Source: Lachnospiraceae bacterium (GTDB lineage Bacteria > Bacillota > Clostridia > Lachnospirales > Lachnospiraceae). From it: a DNA stretch of 60,013 nucleotides. The notes below the pieces were generated by a model that saw nothing but the letters and a program-made list of their open reading frames with translations, did no database searches and was not told where the DNA came from. Where the stretch lies: the NCBI GenBank assembly GCA_022793065.1, contig JAAWCE010000029.1, forward strand, positions 1-60,013. Reading direction: 5' to 3'. Both the position numbers and the translations under genes were made by a program. Shown here piece after piece: positions 1 to 9,902 of the stretch (position 1 is the first letter of the stretch; each line of letters starts with the position of its first letter).

Positions 1-67
1 AAATTGTCTCTCCTGAGTGTGCGCCGAAAGAACCTTACCCTTTAGTGCCGTCGCGCAGCGACTTAAA
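1..67 (+). repeat. Hairpin repeat element, copy A (5' part outside window)
   Basis: This matches the 3' half of the element at 134-263: the right arm with GTGCGCC, then the ACCCTTTAGTGCCG segment, then the small hairpin GTCGCGCAGCGAC at 50-62. The left arm would lie before base 1. It is not followed by AGGAGG; it runs instead into AAGAGACGGAACAA, a 14-mer found again at 31371-31384. It therefore sits in tandem with copy B. Confidence 0.75.
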
Positions 68-133
68 AAGAGACGGAACAATAATAGTGCAGCTAAGAAA
101 TGTCAATCCATTTATAAAAATGATAAGCTGGAC

Positions 134-263
134 AGGTGAGGTTGTGAAGGCGCACGAGAGGAAATTTCATGAGATTACTTGCGAATGAAAATTGTCTCTC
201 CTGAGTGTGCGCCGAAAAAACCTCACCCTTTAGTGCCGTCGCGCAGCGACTTAAAATAGGAGG
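134..263 (+). repeat. Hairpin repeat element, copy B, ending in the MATE gene ribosome binding site
   Basis: This is a long imperfect hairpin. GGTGAGGTT (135-143) pairs with AACCTCACC (219-227), GGCGCAC (149-155) pairs with GTGCGCC (207-213), and the GAGAG...TTTCAT arm (156-170) pairs with 185-200. It is followed by the 5-bp, 3-nt-loop hairpin GTCGCGCAGCGAC (238-250) and by ATAGGAGG (256-263), the Shine-Dalgarno of the next gene. The copy at 28717-28846 has the same plan with changed but still paired bases, so an RNA structure is likely. Confidence 0.8.
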
Positions 264-272
264 AAACAGAAA

Positions 273-1667
273 GTGAGCGGTGGTAATGATGCGGAAACTG
301 CTTCTTTGAATCAAAAGAAAAATGATTTAACAGAAGGGCCCATTCAAAAGAAAATTTTATTTTTTGCTCTGCCAATTTTTTTGGGACAGGTATTTCAACA
401 ACTTTATAACACTTTTGATTCTTTGATTGTGGGAAAATTTCTGGGAGATGAGGCTTTAGCGGCGGTCAGTTCTTCGGGAAGTCTGATATTTATGATGATA
501 GGCTTTTTCAGCGGAGTGGCAATGGGTGCCGGAGTTATGATTGCAAAAGAATATGGGGCAAAGAATTATGAGGCAATGGGGGTGGCGATACATACGGATG
601 TGGCTTTCGGCCTTTGCGCCGGGATTGTGCTGACTATACTTGGAGTGTGTTTTACGCCCACGATTTTGCGGTGGATGCAGACGCCGGAAAATGTATTACC
701 TCAGTCCATTGAGTATTTTCGTTTTTATTTTTGCGGCGCGGTTTTTTCAGTGATGTATAATATATTTGTGGGTATTCTTCAGGCTGTAGGAGATAGCAGA
801 CATCCTTTATATTATTTGATTCTTTCCTCTCTGATAAATGTGGTTCTTGATTTGGTGCTGGTGGGGGGATTGCGCATGGGCGTTGGCGCGGCGGCATTGG
901 CGACAACCATTTCTCAGGGAATCAGTGCAATTCTGTGTATGATACAACTATTGCGTTCCAAAGCAGAATATCGGCTGCAAATCAGAAAAATTGGTTTTCA
1001 TATGGAGAGTATGAAGAAAATAATTCGTTTCGGATTACCATCGGGCGTACAAAATTCTGTGATTGCTATGGCAAATCTTGTGGTACAGACAAATATCAAT
1101 TCTTTTGGACAATTTGCTATGGCGGGCTGTGGTTCCTATATGAAAGTAGAAGGATTTGCGTTTTTGCCCATTACCTGTTTTGCACAGGCACTTTCCACTT
1201 TTGTCGGACAGAATCTTGGGGCAAAACATTATGATAGGGTGAAGAAGGGGGTGCGCTTTGGTATTCTCTGTTCTGTTTCCATGGCGGAAGTGATTGGTAT
1301 TATTTTCTGGATCTTTGCACCTGTGCTAATAGGATTGTTTAGTGATTCGGCGGATGTAATAGCTTATGGCGTCCGGCAGGCACGGGTGGAGGCTTTGTTT
1401 TACTGTATGCTTGCATTGGCGCATTGTATTGCGGGAATTATGCGCGGCGCGGGCAAAGCTACGGTTCCCATGTTTACCATGCTGGGATTTTGGTGTTTGC
1501 TCAGAGTGACATATATCACGGTTGTGCTGAGATTTTTGCCCCAGATAGAAGTTGTGTTCAGCGCATATCCTCTGACATGGGGAACTAGCTGCATTGTATT
1601 TTTATTATATTTTTTCAAGGCGGATTGGATGCACAATTTTGAACGTATCGAGAAAAAGGCAGCTTAA
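273..1667 (+). CDS. MATE family efflux transporter
   Basis: A 464-residue polytopic membrane protein of the multidrug and toxic compound extrusion family, which exports cationic drugs or metabolites using a Na+ or H+ gradient. About 12 hydrophobic segments are visible in two related halves. The N-terminal region contains the typical LPIFLGQVFQQLYNTFDS stretch (about residues 33-50), and the length is normal for the family. The start is GTG at 273, chosen because ATAGGAGG lies 9 nt upstream; the 18 residues before the first helix are hydrophilic. The leader carries hairpin repeat copy B. The substrate cannot be told from sequence. Confidence 0.93.
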   Translation: MSGGNDAETASLNQKKNDLTEGPIQKKILFFALPIFLGQVFQQLYNTFDSLIVGKFLGDEALAAVSSSGSLIFMMIGFFSGVAMGAGVMIAKEYGAKNYEAMGVAIHTDVAFGLCAGIVLTILGVCFTPTILRWMQTPENVLPQSIEYFRFYFCGAVFSVMYNIFVGILQAVGDSRHPLYYLILSSLINVVLDLVLVGGLRMGVGAAALATTISQGISAILCMIQLLRSKAEYRLQIRKIGFHMESMKKIIRFGLPSGVQNSVIAMANLVVQTNINSFGQFAMAGCGSYMKVEGFAFLPITCFAQALSTFVGQNLGAKHYDRVKKGVRFGILCSVSMAEVIGIIFWIFAPVLIGLFSDSADVIAYGVRQARVEALFYCMLALAHCIAGIMRGAGKATVPMFTMLGFWCLLRVTYITVVLRFLPQIEVVFSAYPLTWGTSCIVFLLYFFKADWMHNFERIEKKAA

Positions 1668-1702
1668 ATGTAGAGAAAAAAGCTGTATGGAAAGGGAGAA
1701 GG

Positions 1703-2548
1703 ATGATGATTCAGATTATTACGGATTCCGCATCGGATGTTGTAGATGTGCAGAGAGAGGATTTGACGGTTTTGCCGATTCATATTACGTTTGGCCAGGA
1801 AGAGTTTGAAGATGGAGTGAATCTGACCCATGAGATGTTTTATGAGAAATTGATAGAGTCTGATGAACTGCCTGTGACCAGTCAGGTACCTCCATATGAT
1901 TTTGAAGAGGCATATAGGAAAGTGAAAGAGAAGGGGGCGCGGGCAATTGTCATAACCTTATCTTCAAAATTATCCGGTACATGGCAGAGTGCAAGCATTG
2001 CGGCGGAGAAATATGGGGATACTGTCAGAGTAATAGACAGTGAAAATGCCAGTATTGGCCAACGTGCGCTGGTGGAATATGCGTTGCGATTAAAGGATGA
2101 AGGGCTGCCCTATGAGGAAATTGTAGACAGGCTGGAGGCGGATAAAGCTCGCATCAGATTAGTGGCATTATTGGATACGCTGGAATACTTGAAAAGAGGG
2201 GGGCGTATTTCAAAGACAGCCGCAATGGCAGGAAGCCTTTTGTCAATCAAACCGGTGATTGCCATTCAGAGGGGTGAGGTTGCGGTACTTGGAAAAGCCC
2301 GCGGCTCAAAACAAGGAAACAATTTGTTGGCGGAACAGATTCGTCAGGTGGGGGGAATTGATTTCGCAAAGCCCTTTGTCTTAGGTTATACGGGAATGAG
2401 CGATGCGGTTCTGCAGAAGTATATTGTGGATAATGAGGCGTTGTGGAAGGGGGATGTGGAGACTCTGGACACGACGAGCGTGGGCGGTACCATTGGGACA
2501 CATATTGGTCCGGGCGCTATTGGAGTGGCATTTTTCTCCGCTAATTAA
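1703..2548 (+). CDS. DegV family fatty-acid-binding protein
   Basis: A 281-residue DegV-family protein. Family members bind a long-chain fatty acid in a cleft between two alpha/beta domains, and in Firmicutes some act as FakB, presenting fatty acid to the kinase FakA. Visible hallmarks are the N-terminal IITDSASD motif (residues 4-11), the central VTSQVPP segment, and the LLDTLEYLKRGGRIS block near residue 155. No fakA-like gene is visible in the window, so assignment to FakB is not possible. Two adjacent ATG codons (1703 and 1706) follow AAGGGAGAAGG. It lies 35 bp after the MATE gene and may be co-transcribed with it. Confidence 0.93.
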   Translation: MMIQIITDSASDVVDVQREDLTVLPIHITFGQEEFEDGVNLTHEMFYEKLIESDELPVTSQVPPYDFEEAYRKVKEKGARAIVITLSSKLSGTWQSASIAAEKYGDTVRVIDSENASIGQRALVEYALRLKDEGLPYEEIVDRLEADKARIRLVALLDTLEYLKRGGRISKTAAMAGSLLSIKPVIAIQRGEVAVLGKARGSKQGNNLLAEQIRQVGGIDFAKPFVLGYTGMSDAVLQKYIVDNEALWKGDVETLDTTSVGGTIGTHIGPGAIGVAFFSAN

Positions 2549-2595
2549 GATGGGTTTGGTAAGATAAAATATAGTGAAAATAATCGGAGGTAATT

Positions 2596-3471
2596 ATGAA
2601 GGAAGTAGTTCAGCAATTCTTGACAGGTGAGAGAGCCATGTTTCAGGCAAAGGATTGTCATATCAGTTATTGTACTTTTGCAGATGGAGAGTCACCATTA
2701 AAAGAAAGCAGTAATTTGGAAATTGATAATACTTTGTTTAAGTGGAAATATCCTTTGTGGTACAGTAAGAATGTGGTGATGAAAGATTCCACCATGTTTG
2801 AAATGGCAAGGGCAGGAATCTGGTATACGGACCATATCTCTATCTCGGATACAATCATTGAAGCGCCGAAAACGTTTCGGCGCACAAAAGGGATTGTGCT
2901 GCGCAATGTGCATATGCCCAATGCTGCAGAAACATTATGGAATTGCCAGGATGTAGAAATGGACCATGTGACGGCAAAAGGGGATTATTTTGCGATGAAC
3001 AGCAGCAATATTGTTGCCAGAAATTTTGATTTGGTGGGAAATTATAGTTTTGACGGCGGCTCCAACATAGAAGTACACAATGCAAGACTTTTGTCCAGGG
3101 ATGCTTTCTGGAATGCAGAAAATATAACGGTTTATGATTCTTTTATCGCAGGGGAATATTTGGGGTGGAATTCAAAAAATATTACGCTGATAAACTGCAC
3201 GATTGAGAGTTTGCAAGGGATGTGCTATATTGACAATCTGGTGATGAAGAATTGCCGTCTGATGAATACCAATCTTGCATTTGAGTATTCTCAGGCTGAT
3301 GTGGAGATTGTAGGAAGTGTGGACAGCGTGTTCAATCCTAAGGGTGGAATGATCCGGGCCGAGAGAATTGGAGAGCTGATTATGGACGGCAGCAAAGTGA
3401 AAATCGATCAGACAAAGATTGAGGCAGGGGAAATATTAAAACAGTCCGATAAAGCGCCATGGGAGATGTAA
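2596..3471 (+). CDS. DUF3737 family protein (right-handed beta-helix)
   Basis: A 291-residue protein that I recognise as DUF3737, a family of unknown function common in gut Firmicutes and Bacteroidetes. The sequence is built of short beta-rungs with regularly spaced Asn, Val and Ile (repeats like 'NSSNIVARNFDLVGNYSFDG'), as expected for a parallel beta-helix. No signal peptide or membrane segment is seen, so it should be cytosolic. The ATG at 2596 follows CGGAGG with good spacing. It is placed between degV and a C-S lyase gene in the same direction; the context does not reveal a substrate. Confidence 0.85.
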   Translation: MKEVVQQFLTGERAMFQAKDCHISYCTFADGESPLKESSNLEIDNTLFKWKYPLWYSKNVVMKDSTMFEMARAGIWYTDHISISDTIIEAPKTFRRTKGIVLRNVHMPNAAETLWNCQDVEMDHVTAKGDYFAMNSSNIVARNFDLVGNYSFDGGSNIEVHNARLLSRDAFWNAENITVYDSFIAGEYLGWNSKNITLINCTIESLQGMCYIDNLVMKNCRLMNTNLAFEYSQADVEIVGSVDSVFNPKGGMIRAERIGELIMDGSKVKIDQTKIEAGEILKQSDKAPWEM

Positions 3472-3547
3472 ATGATATATTCTCAGATTGATAAAGAGAG
3501 TAGTAATTCGATAAAAAAGAAGGGGCAACGGATTTGGGAAAGGGAAA

Positions 3548-4726
3548 ATGAATATGAAGTACAATTTTGATAAATTGATTGACAGGCGTGGGATGGGTTC
3601 GCTGAAATGGGATGTAACGGAGAAAGAGCTGCCTATGTGGGTGGCGGATATGGATTTTGAAACTGCTCCGGAGATTATTGATTATTTAAAATCCAGAGTG
3701 GAACATGGTATTTTTGGATATTCGATGCTGACGGATGAATGGTATGAGGCATATATCAACTGGTGGGAGCGCAGACATCATTGGAAAATGGAAAAAGAAT
3801 GGATGATTTTCTGTATGGGAGTTGTTCCGGCGATTTCCAGTGCGGTGCGCAAGCTGACTACAGTGGGAGAGAATGTGTTGGTGCAGACGCCGGTATATAA
3901 TATGTTTTTTAACAGTATACGAAATAACGGACGTAACATTCTGGAGAATCCACTGATTTATAAGGATGGAGAGTACAGGATTGATTTTGTGGATTTGGAA
4001 GAAAAACTTGCTGATCCGCAGACAACTTTAATGGTCCTTTGTAATCCTCATAATCCGGTGGGAAAAATATGGGATAAGGAGACTTTGGAGCGGATTGGCG
4101 TTCTCTGTGCAAAGCATCATGTATTGGTATTGTCCGATGAGATTCATTGTGATTTGACCGATCCAGGGTATGAGTATATACCGTTTGCATCTGTGTCAGA
4201 ATTGTGCCGAAATAATAGTGTAACATGTATTACGCCTACGAAGACATTTAATATAGCAGGGCTGCAGACTGCGGCGGTAGTGGTTCCTGACCCTGTTTTA
4301 AGACATAAGCTGAACAGAAGGCTGAATACGGATGAAGTTGCGGAACCCAATGCTTTTGCCGTGGGTGGGGCCATTGCCGCCTTCAATAAAGGTGAGGCAT
4401 GGCTGGAAGAATTAAGAGAGTATTTAAGTGAGAATAAAAAATGTGTGAGAAAGTTTGTGGAGGAAAAGCTTCCCATAGTGCGGGTGGTTCCTTCTCAAGC
4501 CACATATTTACTGTGGTTAGATTGTGGTAATGTTACGGAAGACGGGGGAAAACTGACAGACTTTATTCGTAAAGATTCCGGTCTGTATCTTACAAAGGGC
4601 GGCACGTATGGAGCGTGCGGAAAGAAGTTTATTCGGTTGAATCCCGCTTGTCCGAGAGAACGGTTGATGGATGGTTTAGAGCGTTTGGAACAGAGTGTGC
4701 GTCGCTTTATGGAAAATCCCTCTTAG
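3548..4726 (+). CDS. MalY/PatB family PLP-dependent C-S lyase / aminotransferase
   Basis: A 392-residue fold-type I PLP enzyme. The N-terminal 'LPMWVADMDFETAPEI' block is characteristic of the MalY/PatB subfamily, which cleaves cystathionine or cysteine conjugates (beta-lyase activity) and sometimes moonlights in regulation. The PLP lysine is the K of TPTKTFNIAGLQ, and the cofactor aspartate lies in VLSDEIHCDL. The length matches the family (about 390). The physiological product would be homocysteine or thiol plus pyruvate and ammonia, but substrate specificity is not readable. Two in-frame ATGs occur; the first follows GGGAAAGGGAAA. Confidence 0.9.
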   Translation: MNMKYNFDKLIDRRGMGSLKWDVTEKELPMWVADMDFETAPEIIDYLKSRVEHGIFGYSMLTDEWYEAYINWWERRHHWKMEKEWMIFCMGVVPAISSAVRKLTTVGENVLVQTPVYNMFFNSIRNNGRNILENPLIYKDGEYRIDFVDLEEKLADPQTTLMVLCNPHNPVGKIWDKETLERIGVLCAKHHVLVLSDEIHCDLTDPGYEYIPFASVSELCRNNSVTCITPTKTFNIAGLQTAAVVVPDPVLRHKLNRRLNTDEVAEPNAFAVGGAIAAFNKGEAWLEELREYLSENKKCVRKFVEEKLPIVRVVPSQATYLLWLDCGNVTEDGGKLTDFIRKDSGLYLTKGGTYGACGKKFIRLNPACPRERLMDGLERLEQSVRRFMENPS

Positions 4727-4805
4727 GAGAATGAACGTGAAATGAGATGATGTAAACATATGGTATCCTAATGATATGGAAATAGCGGAGTAGGAAAGCA
4801 ACATA

Positions 4806-5927
4806 ATGCAAAATACACTGAATATAGGCGAGAATATTTTTAATCTGCGCAGGGCAAGAAAACTGACTCAGGAGCAGTTGGCAGATTTTATTGGGGTGAC
4901 GAAGGCTTCCGTATCGAAATGGGAGACAGGGCAGAGTACACCGGATATTTTGTTGTTACCTCGGTTGGCGGCCTATTTTGATATAACAGTGGATGAGTTA
5001 ATAGGCTATCGACCTCAGTTGACCGAAGCACAGATTATGAAAATTTATCAGGAATTGGCGGCGGAATACGCAGAAGGTCCTTTCAGCCAGGTGATGGATA
5101 AGACAAAAGACTATGTAAAGAAGTATTATTCCTGTTATCCATTCTTATTTCAGATAAGTGTGTTGTGGCTGAATCATTATATATTGGCTGAAGAAAAAGA
5201 GGAACAACAGGAGATTCTTGCATCCATAGTAAAGTTATGCCAGCATATTAAAGATCATTGCAGAGATGTGGGAATTTGCAATGACAGCATTGTATTACAG
5301 GGAATTGCATTTTTGAATCTGGGGCAGGCGCAGAAAGCAGTGGACACTTTAAAAGATATGGTTGTATTTCATAAGCTGTCAGGTCAGGGTGGTACTGTCG
5401 TTATTCAGGCATATGAGATGCTTGGGGATTTTGAAAAAGCGCGCAGTTACAGTCAGACATCTATGTACAGCGCAGTATTTACACTGATTGGAAACGCTGC
5501 CCTATATATTACTATGGAAATCGATAATCTGGCTGTCTGTGAAAAGACGATTTCACGTATTGAAAAAGTGTCGGAGGCTTACGAATGTATCAGGCTTCAT
5601 CCTAACAGTATGGCTATTTTTGAATATCAGGCGGCTTTGTGCTATGCGCGGCATCATGAAAAAGAGAAAGCGCTGAAGCATATGGAAAAATATGTAGTTT
5701 GTTTGGAAGAACTTTTTTCCGGAGAAAACCTGCTGCTTCATGGAGACGGATATTTTAATCAGATTGAAGATTGGCTGAAAGCGCCTATGGGCAGCGCCAC
5801 TGCTCCCCGTAACAGAAAACTTGTCATAGAGGATAGTATTCATTCTCTGTCTCATCCCGCATTGGCTATACTGGAAGGAGCGCCGGAGTATGAAAGGCTG
5901 AAACGCAGGCTCAAAGCGGTAAAGTAA
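4806..5927 (+). CDS. XRE-family transcriptional regulator with helical C-terminal domain
   Basis: A 373-residue protein with an N-terminal Cro/C1-type helix-turn-helix (about residues 9-63: 'LRRARKLTQEQLADFIGVTK...SVSKWETGQSTPD') and a long alpha-helical C-terminal part with TPR-like spacing. Such regulators often sense a ligand or peptide through the helical part, but no peptide gene is visible next to this one. It begins 79 bp after the C-S lyase gene, is followed by its own terminator (5953-6007), and converges with the PFOR gene. The targets are unknown. Confidence 0.85.
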   Translation: MQNTLNIGENIFNLRRARKLTQEQLADFIGVTKASVSKWETGQSTPDILLLPRLAAYFDITVDELIGYRPQLTEAQIMKIYQELAAEYAEGPFSQVMDKTKDYVKKYYSCYPFLFQISVLWLNHYILAEEKEEQQEILASIVKLCQHIKDHCRDVGICNDSIVLQGIAFLNLGQAQKAVDTLKDMVVFHKLSGQGGTVVIQAYEMLGDFEKARSYSQTSMYSAVFTLIGNAALYITMEIDNLAVCEKTISRIEKVSEAYECIRLHPNSMAIFEYQAALCYARHHEKEKALKHMEKYVVCLEELFSGENLLLHGDGYFNQIEDWLKAPMGSATAPRNRKLVIEDSIHSLSHPALAILEGAPEYERLKRRLKAVK

Positions 5928-5952
5928 CGGTTTGGGTCTGAGATAGCCAATG

Positions 5953-6007
5953 AGGCATCTTATACATAGAATTGCCGAAAGCATATCTGTGTAAAAGATG
6001 CCTTTTT
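5953..6007 (+). terminator. Rho-independent terminator after the XRE regulator
   Basis: AGGCATCTT (5953-5961) pairs with AAGATGCCT (5995-6003). The stem is extended inward by TACA/TGTA and AGA/TCT, and five T residues follow. It lies between two convergent genes. Confidence 0.8.
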
Positions 6008-6094
6008 AGCTATGGTCCCTGCCTCTTTTATCATCATTTAGAACGCTGTCAGCCCTTGACAGCTAAGGGATGGGAATAAGACAAACGCAAATGA

Positions 6095-9000
6095 TTATGA
6101 ATTGGAGTGTGGGGCAAAAAGGGTTTCTAATTTCTTAAGATATTGATAACGTTCTTTTGCCTGAGCGGCAGCCTCTTGGAATAGCAGTTTTGCTTCTTCC
6201 GGCTGGTAACGTTTTAAAGCGTCATATCGAATTTCTCCTTCTAAAAAGGTCTCATAATCAAGAGTTGGCTCACCGCTGTCCAGCATAAAGGGATTTTTTC
6301 CTTCTTCTCTGTAGGCAGGATGGAAGCGGAATAAATGGTAATAGCCGGAATCCACTGCCTTTTTGGCTTCATGAGGAGTAGTGCCTAGGCCGGCCCGGAT
6401 ACCATGGGCGATACAGGTAGCATAGGCAATGATCAGGGAAGGACCTGGATAGGCCGCCGCTTCTGTCAAAGCTTTTACGGTTTGATTAAAGTCAGCGCCC
6501 ATAGCAATTTGAGCCACGTATACATTGCCATAAGTGAGGGCCATGGACGCCAAATCCTTTTTACGGGTTTTTTTACCTCCCACGGCAAATTTGGCGGTGG
6601 AACCAATAGGGGTGGCTTTGGAAGCTTGACCGCCGGTATTGGAATAGACTTCTGTGTCCAATACCAGAATATTGATATTTTTACCACTTGCAAGCACATG
6701 ATCTAAGCCGCTGAAACCGATGTCGTAAGCCCAACCGTCTCCGCCCACAATCCATTGTATTGTGTCGTCAGTATTGTCCAGAGAGGTGTCCTTATATTTT
6801 TTAGCTGCGTTCCGGGCCATGAGCATACCGAATCCGAATTCCGCGGCGTCTTCAAAAAGGGAGTTTGACCATGCGGGTCCACGCCCGTCCGCGTCTAAGG
6901 TATAGGCACAAGAAGGGGCGGAATTACCCCAGATGGAGCTGCAGCCTGTGGCGTTGGCCAGGTACATTCGAGGACCGAACAGTTGGGTCAATAGCTTAAC
7001 ATAGGCTGTTTCACCACATCCGGCACAGGCGCCGGAAAATTCCATAAGAGGTCGAAGGAACTGGCTGCCTTTCAAGTTATCGGTACGGAATTTTTCGGCT
7101 GCTTCCTTACAGGGAAGCAAGGGTTTACAGTAATCGAAAGCTTGCTGCCATTCTTTGGCAGGATAGAGTTTTTCATGTTCGTTTACAGGTATCATTTCCA
7201 GCGCTTTCTTCCCCTGTTTCCCAGGACAGACCGCGGCACAGGTGCCGCATCCTGTACAATCAACCTGGGAGATGGTAATGGCAAAGGAGCGGTTTTCCAA
7301 TCCCATCATGGGAATGCTTTGCATACTTTCCGGAGCATGGGAGCGTGTCTGTTCATCCAGTACGGCGGGACGGATAACTGCATGAGGGCATACGAGAGAA
7401 CAACGATTGCACTGTATACAGTTTTCCGGTTTCCATACGGGGAGTTCCGTGGCGGTATTACGCCTTTCATGGGCGGTGCTGCCGGGCGGTGTAAAGCCGT
7501 CCGCATAAGGAAGAAACGTAGATACCGGAAGGTCGTTGCCCCGTTGATCTGTTACAGGTTGTTGAATATTTCTGACAAAGTCCAGCATTTCCTGTCGATC
7601 AGGAAGAGGGGCATTATCTAAAGCGTTGGAACCGGAAGGTGCATTTTCTAACAGGGAAGTTTCTTTTAGGGCATGATTTTTCTCTGTATCGTTCTCCAGC
7701 CACTCTTTCGGCACAGGCATTTCATATACTTCCGAAAATCCTCTTTCAATTGCCTGATAGTTCATTTCCAGGATTTTACTGCCGTTTTTTCCATAACTTT
7801 TAGCTGCCGCTTCTTTCATCCACTGCTTTGCATTTTCGGGGGACAGAAGACCTGATACTGCAAAAAAGGCAGCTTGCAAGATGGTGCTGATCTTACTGTT
7901 CAAACCAATTTCTTTGCCAATGCTTATGGCGTCGATGACCATAAGACGGATGTTGTGCTTTGCCATATAGGATTTCAGGGAAGGGGGAAAGTACTGTTCC
8001 AATTCAGTTTGCATGGAAGCAGATAGGGTCTTTGCCATGGAGACACTTTCCTCATTGGTTTGAGATTTGGGTGTACTGAAATGGTAGTTGAGCAGAAAAA
8101 CACCGCCGTCTTTTAATTCTTGCGCCATCTGATACTTGTGCAAATACACCTGATTATGACAAGCTACGAAATCGGCTCTGTTAATTAGGTAGGTGCTTCG
8201 GATGCTGCTTTTTCCAAAGCGTAAGTGGGAAATGGTAAGGCCCCGTGATTTTTTGGAATCATATTCAAAATATCCCTGTGCGGTCATGGGGGTGTGATTG
8301 CCAATGATTTTTATTACATTCTTAGTGGCGCTTACAGTGCCGTCGCCGCCCAATCCCCAAAATTTACAGGAAACGATGTCAACAGGGGCAGTGTTGGGAA
8401 TTTGGGGAACGGTCAATGAAAGATTTGTAACATCATCCGTAATTCCTACCGTAAAGCATGGTTTGGAGCGGTTGTCGTAGACAGCCGCAACCTGTGCCGG
8501 TGTGGTATCCTTTGAACTCAATCCATAACGGCCTGAAAAAATGTGCAGTATTGGGTCATTGTCAGGAGTGGATATGGGAGTACAGGAGACGGTATATCCC
8601 TGTCCGGCCAGGGCGGCGGTTACATCCAGGAATAGAGGTTCACCGACGGCACCAGGTTCTTTTGTACGGTCCAGTACTGTAATCTGACGGACGCTTTTGG
8701 GCAGTTTTTGGGCCAGATGAGCGCCGCTGAACGGGCGGTAAAGATGTACGATAACCAGTCCCAGCTTCTTTTCAGGTACGCTGTCCAGATATTCTTTGAC
8801 TGTCTCACAGATACTTCCCATGGCAATGATGATATGTTCTGCATCGGAAGCGCCATAATAGTCAAAAAGTCCGTAAGAAGTTCCCAGTTTTTGATTGATT
8901 TTGGCAAGCTGGGTTTCAACTATTTGCGGCAATGCCAGGTAAAAGGGATTGGAAGCTTCTCTTGCCTGGAAAAAGATATCGGGATTTTGAGCCGAACCAT

Positions 9001-9685
9001 ATACTTTTCCATGGGAAGGGTGAAGAGAGCGTTGACGGAAGGCGTTCAAAGCTTCCAGATCTACCATTGATTTCAAATCGTCATATTCCCAAACGGCAAT
9101 CTTATGCAGTTCATGGGATGTGCGAAATCCGTCAAACACATTTAGAAACGGTACTCTTCCTTCCAGTGCGGCCAGATGGGCAACAGGGGATAAGTCCATC
9201 ACTTCCTGGACGCTGCTTTCGGAGAAAATAGCCATACCTGTCTGGCGGCAGGCATAGACATCTGAATGATCCCCAAATATGGAGAGGGCGTGTGTCGCTA
9301 TGGTTCTGGCGGCCACATGGATAACGCCGGGGAGCAGTTCTCCCGCAATTCGGTATAAATTGGGAAGCATGAGCAAAAGTCCCTGGGAGGAGGTAAAAGT
9401 GACGGAAAGGGAACCAGCCGATAACGCACCGTGTACTGCGCCGGCTGCACCGGCCTCCGACTGCATTTGAGAGAGTTCCAAGGTTTGTCCATAAATATTT
9501 TTTTGACCTTTCCCGGCCCATTCATCGCAGAATTCGGCCATAGGAGAAGAGGGAGTGATGGGATAGATGGCAGCGGTTTCGCTATAGGCGTATGCCACAT
9601 GGGCAGCGGCCTGATTGCCGTCCATGGTCTGTAAACGGCGCGAAGGGCTGTGTGTAGATGTAGAAATAGTGTTGTTTTTATTCAT
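6095..9685 (-). CDS. nifJ: Pyruvate:ferredoxin (flavodoxin) oxidoreductase
   Basis: A 1196-residue homodimer-type PFOR. It converts pyruvate and CoA to acetyl-CoA and CO2 and reduces ferredoxin, the central step of anaerobic pyruvate catabolism. The order is that of the family: an N-terminal pyruvate-binding/transketolase-like domain ('YPITPSSPMAE'), an [4Fe-4S] ferredoxin-type domain with CIQCNRCSLVCP (about residue 757) and CTGCGTCAAVCPG (about residue 810), then a C-terminal TPP domain with GDGWAYDIG (about 983) and the SNTGGQASKATP motif. The ATG at 9685 was chosen because GGAGG lies just upstream; a longer 1206-residue reading lacks such a site. It points toward the convergent XRE gene. 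Confidence 0.97.
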   Translation of the reverse strand: MNKNNTISTSTHSPSRRLQTMDGNQAAAHVAYAYSETAAIYPITPSSPMAEFCDEWAGKGQKNIYGQTLELSQMQSEAGAAGAVHGALSAGSLSVTFTSSQGLLLMLPNLYRIAGELLPGVIHVAARTIATHALSIFGDHSDVYACRQTGMAIFSESSVQEVMDLSPVAHLAALEGRVPFLNVFDGFRTSHELHKIAVWEYDDLKSMVDLEALNAFRQRSLHPSHGKVYGSAQNPDIFFQAREASNPFYLALPQIVETQLAKINQKLGTSYGLFDYYGASDAEHIIIAMGSICETVKEYLDSVPEKKLGLVIVHLYRPFSGAHLAQKLPKSVRQITVLDRTKEPGAVGEPLFLDVTAALAGQGYTVSCTPISTPDNDPILHIFSGRYGLSSKDTTPAQVAAVYDNRSKPCFTVGITDDVTNLSLTVPQIPNTAPVDIVSCKFWGLGGDGTVSATKNVIKIIGNHTPMTAQGYFEYDSKKSRGLTISHLRFGKSSIRSTYLINRADFVACHNQVYLHKYQMAQELKDGGVFLLNYHFSTPKSQTNEESVSMAKTLSASMQTELEQYFPPSLKSYMAKHNIRLMVIDAISIGKEIGLNSKISTILQAAFFAVSGLLSPENAKQWMKEAAAKSYGKNGSKILEMNYQAIERGFSEVYEMPVPKEWLENDTEKNHALKETSLLENAPSGSNALDNAPLPDRQEMLDFVRNIQQPVTDQRGNDLPVSTFLPYADGFTPPGSTAHERRNTATELPVWKPENCIQCNRCSLVCPHAVIRPAVLDEQTRSHAPESMQSIPMMGLENRSFAITISQVDCTGCGTCAAVCPGKQGKKALEMIPVNEHEKLYPAKEWQQAFDYCKPLLPCKEAAEKFRTDNLKGSQFLRPLMEFSGACAGCGETAYVKLLTQLFGPRMYLANATGCSSIWGNSAPSCAYTLDADGRGPAWSNSLFEDAAEFGFGMLMARNAAKKYKDTSLDNTDDTIQWIVGGDGWAYDIGFSGLDHVLASGKNINILVLDTEVYSNTGGQASKATPIGSTAKFAVGGKKTRKKDLASMALTYGNVYVAQIAMGADFNQTVKALTEAAAYPGPSLIIAYATCIAHGIRAGLGTTPHEAKKAVDSGYYHLFRFHPAYREEGKNPFMLDSGEPTLDYETFLEGEIRYDALKRYQPEEAKLLFQEAAAQAKERYQYLKKLETLFAPHSNS

Positions 9686-9875
9686 AATAACCTCCGGGTT
9701 CGTATGCGTTTGCATCTAACGGCAACGGGCAGTCAGAGGAAAGCTGCTTTCTGCGGACTGTTCCCGTGCCGGTGGTTCCCTGTGATATGGCTAAAACTTA
9801 AGATGTTAGCATAATGCTGTATCATAGGGACAGATGATATTAGGGGTATTTTGCCCCGGTGGTTTTATTGCTATT

Positions 9876-9897
9876 CACTGCTTCGATAGAAACAGTG
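9876..9897 (-). terminator. Possible weak terminator after the sufB/D-like gene
   Basis: On the minus strand CACTGTTTC and GAAGCAGTG form a 9-bp stem (one G-U pair) with a 4-nt loop just after the sufB/D-like stop codon. No clear T-tract follows, so attenuation or mRNA 3'-end protection is as likely as true termination. Confidence 0.35.
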
Positions 9898-9902
9898 ATA
9901 TA

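Noticed and set aside
7142..7621. 159-residue plus-strand frame inside the PFOR gene
   Set aside because: Antisense of the ferredoxin-domain region of a well supported gene.
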